Source: Miscanthus floridulus (lineage: Eukaryota > Streptophyta > Magnoliopsida > Poales > Poaceae). Taken from it: a DNA stretch of 64,000 nucleotides. Location of the stretch: NCBI RefSeq assembly GCF_019320115.1, contig NC_089587.1, positions 107,185,158 to 107,249,157 of the forward strand. Reading direction: 5' to 3'. A model generated the notes under the pieces. That model was not told the DNA's origin. It saw only the letters and a program-made list of their open reading frames with translations, and made no database searches. Made by a program: the position numbers and the translations under genes. Below are positions 53,941-64,000 of this stretch, one piece after another. Positions within the stretch are counted from its first letter, which is position 1; each line of letters opens with the position of its first letter.

Positions 53941-55440
53941 TTAGGTACCATCCCTGCCCAAAGATTGTAGGATGGGAAAATCACTGGAGTATTGTAGAGG
54001 GATTGGAAGCCTGAGCAAACCCAAATCTTTAGCTCTGTTGATGATGGACTGGAGCAGCTCTGCAGCAAGGACAAAAAGGAGAGGAGAAAGGGGGTCTCCT
54101 TGCCTAACTCCCCTCCTGCAGTGAAACACTTTGCCAGGCACTCCATTGAGAAGAACAGCAGAGGTTCCAGAATTGAAAATCATTCTCATCCAATTAATCC
54201 ATCTGTTATCAAAACCTTTAGCTTGAAGGATCTGTATAATAGCCTCATGCTCAATCATGTCAAAAGCCTTCTCAAAGTCTAGTTTCGAGATGACTAATTC
54301 TTTTTTGGACTTATGACACAAATGAAGATACTCAAATGACCAAGCCAAGCAATCATGGATAGACCTAGCTTTTATGAAGCCATATTGGTTTTGATGAATG
54401 AGGCCAGTTATCACATGTTGCAGTCTGTTTGCAAGTAGCTTAAGAATTTTGACTGAGGAATTGAGCAAAGATATGGGTCTGAAGTCATTCACATGTACTG
54501 GACTATCCACTTTAGGAATTAGAGTGTGGAAGGAATTATTAATGCTCTTAAGATAGATGTTGCCATGATAAAAATCATCACATAACTTATAGAAGTCAAA
54601 TATGATAATTCTCCAGCATTTCTTAATGAAGTTGTTGTTGAAACCATCAGGCCCCGGGGATTTGTCAGAAGGCAGGGTTTGAACTATCCTGTCAATCTCC
54701 TGATTATTGAAGGGTTGTACCAGTGCTTGGAGATCAGAGCCATTACCAAACAGAGATGGGAGATTGAACAACATTCCCTGAAAATTAGAGGTGCCAAGTC
54801 TTTCTTTAAAGCTTCTCCATAGAATGTCTGCCTTTTGCTCATGTTCCTGCACAAGGTTCCCAGCCTGGCTCATCAGAGAAGTAATTGAATTCCTTCTATG
54901 CTTGATGGTGGCATTGGCATGAAAAAAGCTTGAGTTCTCATCCCCTAATTTCACCCACTTTATAGTCCCTCTCTGTCTCCAGTACACTCTTTGTTGGTGA
55001 AGAAGGCTTACTAGTTTGTCCCCAAGCAGTTCCTTGAAATTCCATTCTATGACTGATAAATCTTTCCTTTCTTTCAGCAGCTCCATGAAGAACAGAACTA
55101 GTTTGACATTGGTGATTAACTCTTTCAACTTAGATAACTGCTTCTGCCCAGATCAAAGAGATCCTCTAAGATTCTTGAACATGGCTGTTAAGGTCTTGGC
55201 TTGATCTGTTAAGTTGGTGGGGGAGGCCCAACACTGTTCCACTAGGGGCAAAAAGCTTTCATGTAACAACCAGTAATTTTCAAATCTGAAAACTCTTCCT
55301 TTTGGGATTTCAGTCTTGATTTCAATAACACAAGGCCAATGATCTGAGATCTCCAGAGTTAGAGGACGAGCTATAGTTGAGGGATAAGCAAGAGTCCAAG
55401 ACATGGAAGTAAAAAACCAATCTAGCCTTTCAAGAAGAGG
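53941..55440 (-). pseudogene. Reverse transcriptase of the L1 LINE, active site deleted
   Basis: The open frame 55128-53941 (395 residues) holds [38 protein letters not shown], motif [16 protein letters not shown] and motif [23 protein letters not shown]. Where motif C (YADD) should follow, DFPILQ is joined to SLGRDGT and a stop, so the catalytic pair is missing. Upstream, 55404-55153 is the end of the endonuclease and linker (EISDHWPCVIEI...FRFENYWLLHESF). The full-length protein would do target-primed reverse transcription; this copy cannot. Confidence 0.85.
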
Positions 55441-55546
55441 AGGGAACTATTTATTAGTCCAAGTGAACCTTCTACTATGCAGAGGGATCTCAACAATTCC
55501 CAAAGAGCTGATTGCTTCATTGAACCAAAGCATTTCTGTAACATTT

Positions 55547-56960
55547 TGTAACACCCTTGGTGTTAAGCATCACTAAAACTTGGTCATGTCATTATCATGC
55601 ATAGAAAGCATCCATAGTAGTTTACCATGTCTTGCATTTACTAAAATCAATATTATTTTGTTAGTTATGCAAATGCATATGTGATGTAATGTGTTAAAAC
55701 CAAAAATCCTTCCAAGGTACTTTGTAGTCTTCTATTTTTAAATTTACTAAAATACTTGGAATTATGCCCTAATAAACTTTGAGGTGTAAAGTATGTACTT
55801 TACACTAGTGTCAAGTATTGGGTATGAATCCAAGTTCAAACCATTAAAATTTGAACTTCAAAATTGAAATCAGAGTTGAAATCCAACACAGACAGTTTTG
55901 CCTAAGTCCTGGAATTCAGTTTGTGAATTCATTTTTGGAGGATTTATTAAAATGTATTTCATAAATAAAATTGTTCAAACATTAGCATCATTTGTTAGTA
56001 CAAAGTTTGTACTTTGCAATGGTGTTATTGGTTGAAAAGTTTACTTGATAAATCATCACTAATTAATTGTCAGAGTTTGCTAATCAAATCAACTTTCAAA
56101 GAACCCTAACTGAACTTGTTTCAGTTTCAATATGCCAATGTTTGAAATAAAAAATCATCAAAATCAGTGATCTCTTGATGTTGATCCTTTAAGAGAAGTT
56201 GGAGCTCGTTGATCTAAGAAACAACTTTTCTTAAAGAAGATCATCAACATGTTTTGCAAAATCGGGGGATCAAGAGAGGGGAAGGGGAGGGTTTCAGTCA
56301 TGAACAGTACACCGGAGACCAACCTGCTCGCCGCCGACCGCCACCGCCTAAGCGCCGCCTCCTCGCGCGGAGACACGCAGCAGCTTGCGTGTCAAGGCCA
56401 ACCAGGTGGTGGCGAAGCTGGAGAAGCCTCCCACGTCGTCTTAATCTCGTGCCGGCCGCTGTCTTCCCTCTTCCTCCTTTCTCTCGCCACCGGCTCGGCT
56501 CAAGCTCACCGGCGAAATTCACCGCCATCTCTGCACCTCTGTCCAATTACCCGCGCCCTATGCTCCACCTCACCGTTGCCCACCCTCCTGACCCGCTCGT
56601 GCCAACTCTCTCCGCGTCAGAGCTAGCCGCACGCCGTTCTTCCTCGCGGTCGTGCAGAGCGCCGCCGAGGTTCACCCTCACCGTGGCCAGCTCGTTCTGA
56701 GGAACACCTCTCCCTTCTATCTCCCATTTTGGGTTGCCCTTGATGCCTTTCTGCTCACCGTCTCCTTCGATTGATCTGTAGAGCAGCGGACGCGCCGCAA
56801 TGCCACCCTCGCCGCTAGTCCGCGCTACCACAACCGCCTTCGACGACGACGACGACGCACCTTCGCCATGTCTATTCTTCAACCATCAAGCTATACAGCT
56901 CGTGGTGAGCCTACTCGTGCTTTAGTGTGCCTTAGTCAGGCCGGTCTTGCGCCGAAGCGG
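55547..56960 (+). repeat. LTR fragment of an unidentified element
   Basis: Begins TGTAACACCCTTGGTGTTAA with the TG expected of an LTR and contains an AT-rich first part and a GC-rich transcribed part (56250-56880). It is cut at 56960 by the LTR of the next element, so its end is not seen. The proline/arginine-rich frames at 56249-56700 lie in the GC-rich part and do not resemble a protein family. Confidence 0.55.
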
Positions 56961-58987
56961 TGTAGCATCCGGTTTTAAGAACAAAACCAGATACACACCA
57001 TATGTGAGCCTAGGAAGTCAAATCTCACATATAGCTACAAATAAGGTTAATATCAATAGGCAATGCTCAATATATAACGTACTTAGTATAAAGAATATAA
57101 CCTTAGATAGCAAACAGCAGAAAGGCAACTCTGATCTTCAGGTGAAGACTCCAATTCCACAGGGACAATTGACTGGTTGATCTCAAGCCTAATTCCTCCA
57201 AACTCTAGCAATCTGATACACATCCGGGATTTTTCCAAAGATTTAAAAAGTAAAGCAAGCGTAAGTACATGTCGTACTCAACAAATATAACATGAGGTTC
57301 ATGAGGCTCAAAAGGCTGACACTGGTTTAACTGCGATTACCTTTTAAGGAGTCATGATTTTAAGCAGTTGAGTAGCAACAAGTTTATCACAAGCCCCATA
57401 TAAACACACGATCAGGTAAACATGAATAATGAATAGCATAAACAATTAACCATTAGTGAGCATCTTCATCATCCATATCATTAGTGTTCATCATCTATTT
57501 CGTAAGGGTTCCAAGGCCGCTCGTGACCGTGAGCACGACTGATATACTAGTTTTACACTCTACAAAGGTTGTATACTTTCACTGTGAGTCGTGATTTACC
57601 CTTTCGTCGGAGGTAGCTAATCTCTTGACCCACTTCTAAGGAATGTCGGCAGGGTTCACTATGAAGCCTTTCAAAGGTTCGTCTAACAAGTTAGGGCCAT
57701 TAGATTCACTCGGCAAACAGATATAGGAACCCCCTGTCGAATGGCATAATTCCATCATGGCTATACACATAAGAGTAGAGGTTGTCCTATACCCGATTCG
57801 GTAAGCCATTCTTACGCCAATAAAGGTAACCACTAACAAGCTAGAAAAGGTCCTCATACTGAGCTAAAGCCAGAGCCATATAGCCCTCACAGTTGTACTA
57901 TAAGTCTCGGATTATCACTTATAGATAAGTCCTTAGGAAGAGGAATCTGGAGCACCATAAAAAAAGCCCCAGTGCTCTAGCCCCCTTGTTCCATGTTGCT
58001 AAAAACATCTTTTAACGTTTATTGCATATACCATTAGTCAAGTTATAAGATCATGGTTTTAGTTGAGCACTAGCATCATACTACTCAATGCAATATCCCA
58101 AAAGAATCAAGGTACAGGGTAACAAAGTACTAGGACATCCTTAGTGGTAATCAGGTAGACACATGCAACATGAATTAAATGATTAAAGGTGTATAGGACA
58201 ACAAGGAAGATCCCATGCTATACTTACCTCAAACTTAGATCCTTCTTCAAGTCCAAAACTTCAAAGATCTACTTCTTGATTCACCACGTATAACTGATCG
58301 ACTGGACAAGATCATAAAGCACCACGCAAGCATCCATGCAATCATACATGAAGCAAATAATAGATCTAAATTAGAACAGTACACCAAACATAAAATCAAG
58401 ATGAAAAGTTTATAAAATGAATCTACATCTCGCTACGAACACACAGATGCGAAAAGCACGCTAATCGGAGCTACGGTTAAAAAGATACATCTACCAAAAG
58501 ATTTGCTCTTAGGAGAAAATATAAAACTATTAGCTTCATGTGTTTTAATTATATAAAAACATATATAAGATATTTTATAGATAATATAATTTAAGTCAAA
58601 TTTAGATTTGAATTATAAAACTAAAGTAAAATAAATTATATTTTATTTATAAAATCCAGTTGCATAATTGTTAATCAAGATATGATTTAAACCATAAAAT
58701 TTCAGAAATAGTAATCTGGTAAATAAAGTTACTAACGCGTAGATCTCGTTGCAACGAATCTAGCACAACTTGAACGGGTCAATTCGGAGCTAAAACGTAG
58801 AAAATATGAAATAAACAAGATTTCCTTTATTAAAATAATAGATTAAATCTAACCTTGTATTTCAAAAGTTTAAAACATATCTAAAAGTGGTATAAACATG
58901 TAAATTATAAAATTACGAGCCTAACGCAAGTCGAATGGGTCAAATCGAAGTTAAAACGGAGAAGTTATGGCATAAAGAAAATAGTGG

Positions 58988-58997
58988 CAAAACTGTA
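58988..58997. repeat. LINE target-site duplication, 3' side
   Basis: CAAAACTGTA pairs with CAAAACTATA at 62116-62125, nine of ten matching. Confidence 0.7.
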
Positions 58998-59069
58998 CAA
59001 CAACAACAACAAAGCATTTAAGTCACAAACAAGTTGAGGTAGGTTAGAGTTGAAACCCATAAGAAACAA

Positions 59070-60389
59070 TCAAGGTTCAGACACGTGAATAGCTGTCTTC
59101 CAAGCACTCCTATCTAAGGCTAAGTCTTTGGGTATATTCCATCCTTTCAAGTCTCCTTTTATTGCCTCTACCCAAGTCAACTTCGGTCTTCCTCTGCCTC
59201 TCTTCACGTTACTATCCTGGCTTAGGATTCCACTACGCACCGGTGCCTCTGGAGGTCTCCGTTGCACATGTCCAAACCATCTCAACCGGTGTTGGACAAG
59301 CTTTTCTTCAATTGGCGCTACCCCTAATCTATCACGTATATCATCATTCCAAACTCGATCCCTTCTTGTATGACCGCAAATCCAACGCAACATACGCATT
59401 TCCACGACACTTAGCTGTTGAACATGTCGTCTTTTTATAGGCCAACATTCTGCACCATACAACATAGGAGGTCTAATCGCCGTCCTATAAAACTTGCCTT
59501 TTAGCTTCTGTGGTACCCTTTTGTCACATAGGACACCAGACGCTTGCCGCCACTTCATCCACCCTGCTTTGATTCTATGGCTAACATCTTCATCAATATC
59601 CCCATCTCTCTGTAGCATTGATCCTAAATATCGAAAGGTATCCTTTCTAGGCACTACTTGACCTTCCAAACTAACATCTTCCTCCTCCCGAGTAGTAGTG
59701 CCGAAGTCACATCTCATATACTCAGTTTTAGTTCTACTGAGTCTAAAACCTTTGGACTCCAAAGTCTCCCGCCATAACTCCAGTTTTTGATTCACTCCTG
59801 TCCGGCTTTCATCAACTAGCACTACATCATCCGCGAAAAGCATACACCAAGGGATGTCCCCTTGTATGTCCCTTGTGACCTCATCCATCACTAAATCAAA
59901 CAAATAAGGGCTCAAAGCTGACCCTTGATGTAGTCCTATCCTAATCGGGAAGTCATATGTGTCTCCATCACTTGTTTGAACTCTAGTCACAATATTGTTG
60001 TACATGTCCTTAATGAGCCCGATGTACTTCGTTGGGACTTTATGTTTGTCCAAAGCCCACCACATAACATTCCTTGGTATTTTATCATAAGCCTTCTCCA
60101 AGTCAATAAAAACCATGTGTAGGTCCTTCTTCTTCTCCATGTACCGCTCCATAACTTGTCTTATTAAGAAAATAGCTTCCATGGTTGACCTTCCGGGCAT
60201 GAAACCAAATTGGTTCATAGAGACCCGCGTTATTGCTCTCAAGCGATGCTCGATAACTCTCTCCCATAGCTTCATAGTATGACTCATCAACTTAATTCCC
60301 CGGTAATTAGTACAACTTTGAATATCCCCTTTATTCTTGTAGATCGGTACCAATATACTTCTCCTCCACTCATCAGGCATCTTGTTCGA
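59070..60389 (-). pseudogene. RTE LINE reverse transcriptase, main part
   Basis: An open frame of 436 residues from the ATG at 60380. RT motifs in order: [31 protein letters not shown], motif [13 protein letters not shown] (catalytic Asp near residue 92), motif [19 protein letters not shown], motif [14 protein letters not shown], then [14 protein letters not shown] and the C-terminal [15 protein letters not shown] and [17 protein letters not shown] segments. All catalytic residues are present. The preceding TGA at 60392-60390 sits where related copies would read Arg (CGA), so it is probably a methylated-C deamination. The ORF ends at 59070. Confidence 0.85.
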
Positions 60390-61143
60390 TCAAAAAATAT
60401 GGTTGAACAGCTTCATTAGCCATACTATAGCTATGTCCTCGAGACATCTCCACACCTCGATTGGGATACCATCCGGTCCCATCGCCTTACCTCCTTTCAT
60501 CCTTTTCAACGCCTCTCTGACCTCAGATTCTTGGATTCTCCGCACAAAGCGCCTATTGGTGTCATCAAAAGAGTCATCCAACTGAAAGGTTGTGTCCATA
60601 TTCTCACCATTGAACAATTTGTCAAAATACTCTTGCCATCGATGTCGGATCTCATCCTCCTTCACCAAGAGATGCTCCCTTTTATCCTTAATGCACTTAA
60701 CTTGGTTGAAGTCCCGTGTCTTTCTCTCACGAACCCTAGCCATCCTATAAATGTCCTTCTCTCCTTCCTTCGTACTCAAATGTTGGTAAAGATCCTCGTA
60801 CGCTCTACCCTTTGCCACACTTACAGCTCGCTTTGTAGTCTTCTTTGTCACCTTGTACTTCTCTATGTTGTCCACACTCCTGTCATGGTACAAGCGTCTA
60901 TAGCATTCTTTCTTCTCCTTAATAGCCCTTTGGACTTCCTCGTTCCACCACCAAGTATCTTTAGCCTCGCCTCCACTTCCTTTGGTTACTCCACACACCT
61001 CTGAGGCCACCTTCCAAATGTTGGTTGCCATCTTCTCCCACATGTTGTTTATGTCGTCTTCTTCCTTCCAAGAGCCCTCTTTGATAACCCTTTCCCTAAA
61101 TACCTCTGACGCCTCTCCTTTCAGTTTCCACCACTTTGTTTTT
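60390..61143 (-). pseudogene. RTE LINE linker between endonuclease and RT
   Basis: Same frame as the RT part, ending at the TGA at 60392-60390. It reads KKTKWWKLKGEASEVFRERV...WWNEEVQRAIKEKKECYRRLYHDRS, a charged helical linker, then EVREALKRMKGGKAMGPDGIPIEVWRCL, the conserved start of LINE RT. It is one frame away from the endonuclease part because of a length change in the A-run near 61138-61146. Confidence 0.8.
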
Positions 61144-62112
61144 TTCAATCTTAGCTTGTTTATCCTTACGGGCACGCACCTGAAAACAAAAATCTTCCAC
61201 TAAAAGCTTATGTTGAGAAACAACACACTCTCCTGGTATCACCTTGCAATCCAAGCATGCTCGTTTGTCCTTTCTTCTTGCGAGGACAAAGTCAATCTGG
61301 CTACTGTGTTGTCCGCTACTGAAGGTCACTAGATGAGATTCTCTCTTTCTAAAGAAAGTGTTGGCTATCATCAGGTCAAAAGCTACCACGAAGTCCAGAA
61401 CTTCCTCCCCCTCCTGATTCCTACTACCATACCCAAAACCTCCATGAACTGCCTCGAAACCTACGCTTGTAGTACATACATGCCCATTAAGATCTCCTCC
61501 TATAAAAAGCTTCTCACTACTAGGTATAGCTCTAACCAGGCCATCTAAGTCTTCCCAGAACTGTCTCTTAGCACTCTCATCAAGGCCTACTTGGGGGGCA
61601 TAGGCACTAATTACGTTCAAGACCATATCACCAACGACAAGCTTGATTAAGATAATCCTTTCTCCTTGCCTTCTCACTCCCACCACACCATTCTTGAGGC
61701 TCTTATCAGTCAAAACTCCTACTCCATTTCTATTCACGACTGTCCCTGTGTACCAAAGCTTAAAACCTGTATTGTCCACCTCCTTTGCCTTCTGACCCTT
61801 CCATTTAGTCTCTTGAACGCATAATATATTTACACGCCTCCTAGTCGCGGTATCAACTAATTCTCTTAACTTACCTATAAGTGACCCTACATTCCACCTA
61901 CCTAAACGGATCCTAGTTGGTTCGACTAGCTTCCTTACCCTTTGCACCCGTCGACTCAGATACGAAGACCCTTGCTCATTTTTCACTACATCCGGGTGCC
62001 GATGTAGCGCACCACTAAGGAAGTGACGACCTGATCCTTGCTCACTTGACACCATGCCCAGATCACGACATGGCGTGTCACGAGGGTGATGACCCGGCCC
62101 TTGCCCATTTAA
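61144..62112 (-). pseudogene. RTE LINE apurinic-type endonuclease
   Basis: RLGRWNVGSLIGKLREL (Asn), ILCVQETKWKG (Glu), VISAYAPQVG (Tyr), FIGGDLNGHV (Asp and Asn) and SSQIDFVLARR (Asp) are the exonuclease-endonuclease-phosphatase signature residues in order; the last SDH motif is replaced by VSQH. The enzyme nicks target DNA for target-primed reverse transcription. The N-terminal part begins near GQGPGHHPRDTPC, close to the element 5' end; no ATG is obvious there. The frame continues to a stop after the A-run frameshift. Confidence 0.82.
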
Positions 62113-62115
62113 CAC

Positions 62116-62125
62116 CAAAACTATA
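62116..62125. repeat. LINE target-site duplication, 5' side
   Basis: CAAAACTATA, partner of 58988-58997. Confidence 0.7.
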
Positions 62126-63575
62126 ATTAACTGAAAATATATTTTGGATCTAAACCGACGAAACTACGCTTTTCAAAGAAGAAAACATAACCTGTGATTG
62201 CGCTTTGGACCATGGGTTCTATTATAGAAAAAAACAGGGACTCTTTAGCAACATGGCCATGCGAAGGGGTATTGGTTGATGAAGACCGTGGGATCTAGAT
62301 TGGATGGCGGGGATGGAAGCGGGCAGTGAGAAAAAAAAACATAGCCGACCGGAACAGGGCCGGCGGCGAGGTGACAACGGCGGCACCATAGAAGAGCTCA
62401 CCAGAGCTCTCGATACACGGCCTACGGAGCATGGTTTTTGACGGGAAGAACACGGGAGTGGAGAGGAGGTTGAGGCGAGCTCACCTAGGGGAATTTTGGC
62501 AGCGCGGAGCAAGAGGAGACGTTGCGTGGCTTGGTGAGTTAATGGCGGACGACGGCGCTAGGTGGCGGCGTGGCTGTGGGCGCTCGACGAGACGGCTGCA
62601 GCGTTGGAGCTTAGATTGGGAAGGCACGAGCGCGGGCATCCACTAGTTAAGGAACGGAGGTACTTGCGGCGCAAGGCAACGGTGCACGAGGCGTAGCAGA
62701 GGCGGGCAGGGATGGCGTCGACGCGGTCGTGTTCGGAGCGAACACGGCGTGGAGGGAGAAGACGCACCCGACAGGCAGGCCCAGACTGCCAGCGAAGGAA
62801 GGAAAGAGGGGGCGCTGCGAGCCTTGCTGGCCGTGACGCTGGGCCAACGCGGAAGGAGCAGGACGCGAGTGGGCCGGTGGGAAAAAACGGGGGAGGAGCA
62901 GTGGGCCTGCGTGCAGACATGGGCCGAAGCCAAGGTGGGGAAAAGAGGGTGGGGCCGCTAGCCTTACTGGCTGCGTAGGAAGGGAAGAGGAGAGCGGAAT
63001 GGGCCGGTCGGAGGAAGGCCGAGCTAGATGCGGGCCACGCGGAGGGAATGGGGCAGCCGGCGCTAGAATTGGGCCAACAGGCCAAATAGGGAGAGAGGGA
63101 AGAGAATTCCTTTTCCAATTTCTAAACCAATCTCAAAACCAATTTTGAATGCAAACTCAAATCAAGTTGAGATCCAATTTCAAATATGAACCAAATCAAA
63201 TTTGAACACGGTTTAAAATACAATTTTTGTTCAAATAAAAATGAACAATTTTGGGTAAGTTCCCAAAAATAAATTTTATAACTTTAAAAAAATACTTTTA
63301 TTTTCAAATTCTCTTTTTCTTTCTTTTCTTTTTCTTCAAAGCCATTTTTTATTTCATTTGCAAAAGCAATTTAAACCATTTTGAATTTTGAATCAAAACC
63401 ACTCAATCAAATACATCAAATGCAAGGGCATCTATGCACAAACATATTGCTAAACCTTATGATGAATTTTAATTTAATGAAAAATTTTATTTTCCTATGT
63501 TTTCATGAGCACAAAAATACAAAAATAAATCATTTTAATCATATTTTCAAAAAAGACAAATTTTGGGGTGTTACA

Positions 63576-64000
63576 ATTCTACCCCCTTAAGATGAATCTT
63601 GTCCCCGAGATTCGAGAAACGTCGACTAGGAGATAGAGATACTCCGTCTTTGGATTCTTCTTTACTTCCTCGTGTAGTTCCATCGTCTTGATAAGGATAC
63701 CATTTTACTTTGGATACCTGTTAACCTTACTCTAGATAACTTACCAACCTAATTCCTAGATTCTAACAGATACTCCAAACAACGCTCAGGTAATTCCAAT
63801 CACTAGGCCACCCTTCCTATAATACCATTTCTCTTCCTTAAAATATCCACCTTCCAACAAAGCCTGATGATTCTCTTGGTCAGAAGAGGATTCTACTACT
63901 AATCTTTAAAACATTTAAGGATTATGGTTAAGTTGTTCGACAACTCTTAGTCCATGGTGTCGTTCGAATCTTCTTAGCATAACTCTCTCTTGCTAAAGAC
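63576..64000 (-). other. 3' internal end of the minus-strand B-family element, with polypurine tract
   Basis: Directly inside the LTR the minus strand reads TTAAGGGGGTAGAAT before TGTAACACC, a clear polypurine tract. The next 400 bp (minus strand: ...CTCGAATCTCGGGGACAAG) are noncoding in the window. The rest of the element lies to the right. Confidence 0.7.

Larger units (their letters stand above)
52928..55546 (-). mobile_element. L1-type LINE, truncated and deleted
   Basis: On the minus strand the order is the end of the endonuclease domain (ISDHWPCVIEI near 55340), RT, zinc-knuckle C-terminus, 3' UTR and a short A-run (T-run 52929-52936 on the plus strand). The 5' part is missing: coding sequence runs straight to 55546, where an LTR begins. 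A MITE interrupts the 3' UTR at 53165-53316. An internal deletion removed the RT active site. Confidence 0.85.
58998..62115 (-). mobile_element. RTE-type LINE, near full length
   Basis: 3.1 kb on the minus strand: one long ORF encoding endonuclease then RT, a very short 3' UTR and a (TTG)n tail, seen as CAACAACAAC at 58999-59010. Ten-base duplications flank it. The small size, single ORF, TTG tail and C-terminal [10 protein letters not shown] segment fit the RTE clade. Only one frameshift and one in-frame stop break the ORF, so it is young. Confidence 0.88.
56961..63575 (-). repeat. 3' LTR of a minus-strand element of the B family, split by a LINE
   Basis: On the minus strand it runs from TGTAACACCCCAAAATTT (63575) to GGATGCTACA (56961). 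Without the LINE at 58998-62115 it is about 3.5 kb. 57250-57450 aligns in reverse with 25320-25480 of element B, including the TTTTGAGCCTCATGAACC segment. The GC-rich stretch at 62400-63080 corresponds to the transcribed part. The left neighbour AGCGG (56956-56960) is a candidate target duplication; its partner is outside the window. Confidence 0.75.

Noticed and set aside
56249..56700. Two frames of 125 and 148 residues
   Set aside because: They overlap in different frames in the GC-rich part of an LTR and resemble no family.
62558..63118. 186-residue minus-strand frame with Ser/Pro/Ala bias
   Set aside because: Lies in the GC-rich transcribed part of the B-family LTR, with competing frames on the other strand.

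Overview
The window is nuclear DNA from a grass (Poaceae), most likely a panicoid such as a sorghum or sugarcane relative. The evidence is its transposon content: Tat-lineage Ty3/gypsy elements with an antisense extra ORF, a long-LTR gypsy family with an initiator-Met primer site, a CACTA element carrying a Ulp1-like protease, Stowaway and Harbinger-like MITEs, and L1- and RTE-type LINEs. The species assignment is inference. I see no intact host gene, rRNA gene, canonical tRNA gene or CRISPR array. Nearly all coding sequence is transposon-derived and broken.

Layout, left half. 1-3817 is the 5' part of a Tat-type gypsy element on the minus strand (element A). It sits in the 5' LTR of a long-LTR element (B) that runs 3818-25781 and has only about 0.7 kb of internal sequence. 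The 3' LTR of B is split by a complete Tat-type element on the plus strand (element C, 6973-25062) flanked by a CCTAG target duplication. Element C holds gag-protease-RT-RNase H-integrase relics, a solo LTR inside integrase (13965-15198), a block of modular noncoding repeats, an antisense ORF, and LTRs with a variable GC-rich minisatellite.

Centre. From 22276 to 41483 a segment of about 7 kb is present three times head to tail (22276-29408, 29409-36273, 36274-41483). Each unit has the 5' end of the element C antisense ORF, the element C 3' LTR, the end of the element B LTR, anonymous flank and the left arm of a CACTA element. The two internal junctions are identical and join the antisense-ORF start codon in frame to the Ulp1-like ORF. 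Unit 3 runs on into the CACTA body (to about 47175), which shows the parental arrangement of the protease gene.

Right half. 47225-48165 is a duplicated 0.5 kb sequence. 48290-49290 is a multi-exon pseudogene of an unrecognised family. Two Stowaway-like MITEs and a long (TGTA)n microsatellite follow. 52928-55546 is a minus-strand L1-type LINE that has lost its RT active site. 55547-56960 is part of an LTR. 56961-63575 is a minus-strand LTR of the element B family split by a nearly intact RTE-type LINE (58998-62115), and 63576-64000 is the 3' internal end of that element.

The parts do not form one pathway; they record nested insertion, tandem duplication, sequence exchange between copies, and decay. 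The most interesting products are the triplication and its chimeric Tat-antisense-ORF/Ulp1 reading frame. I did not find a recognisable new defence, metabolic or regulatory system.
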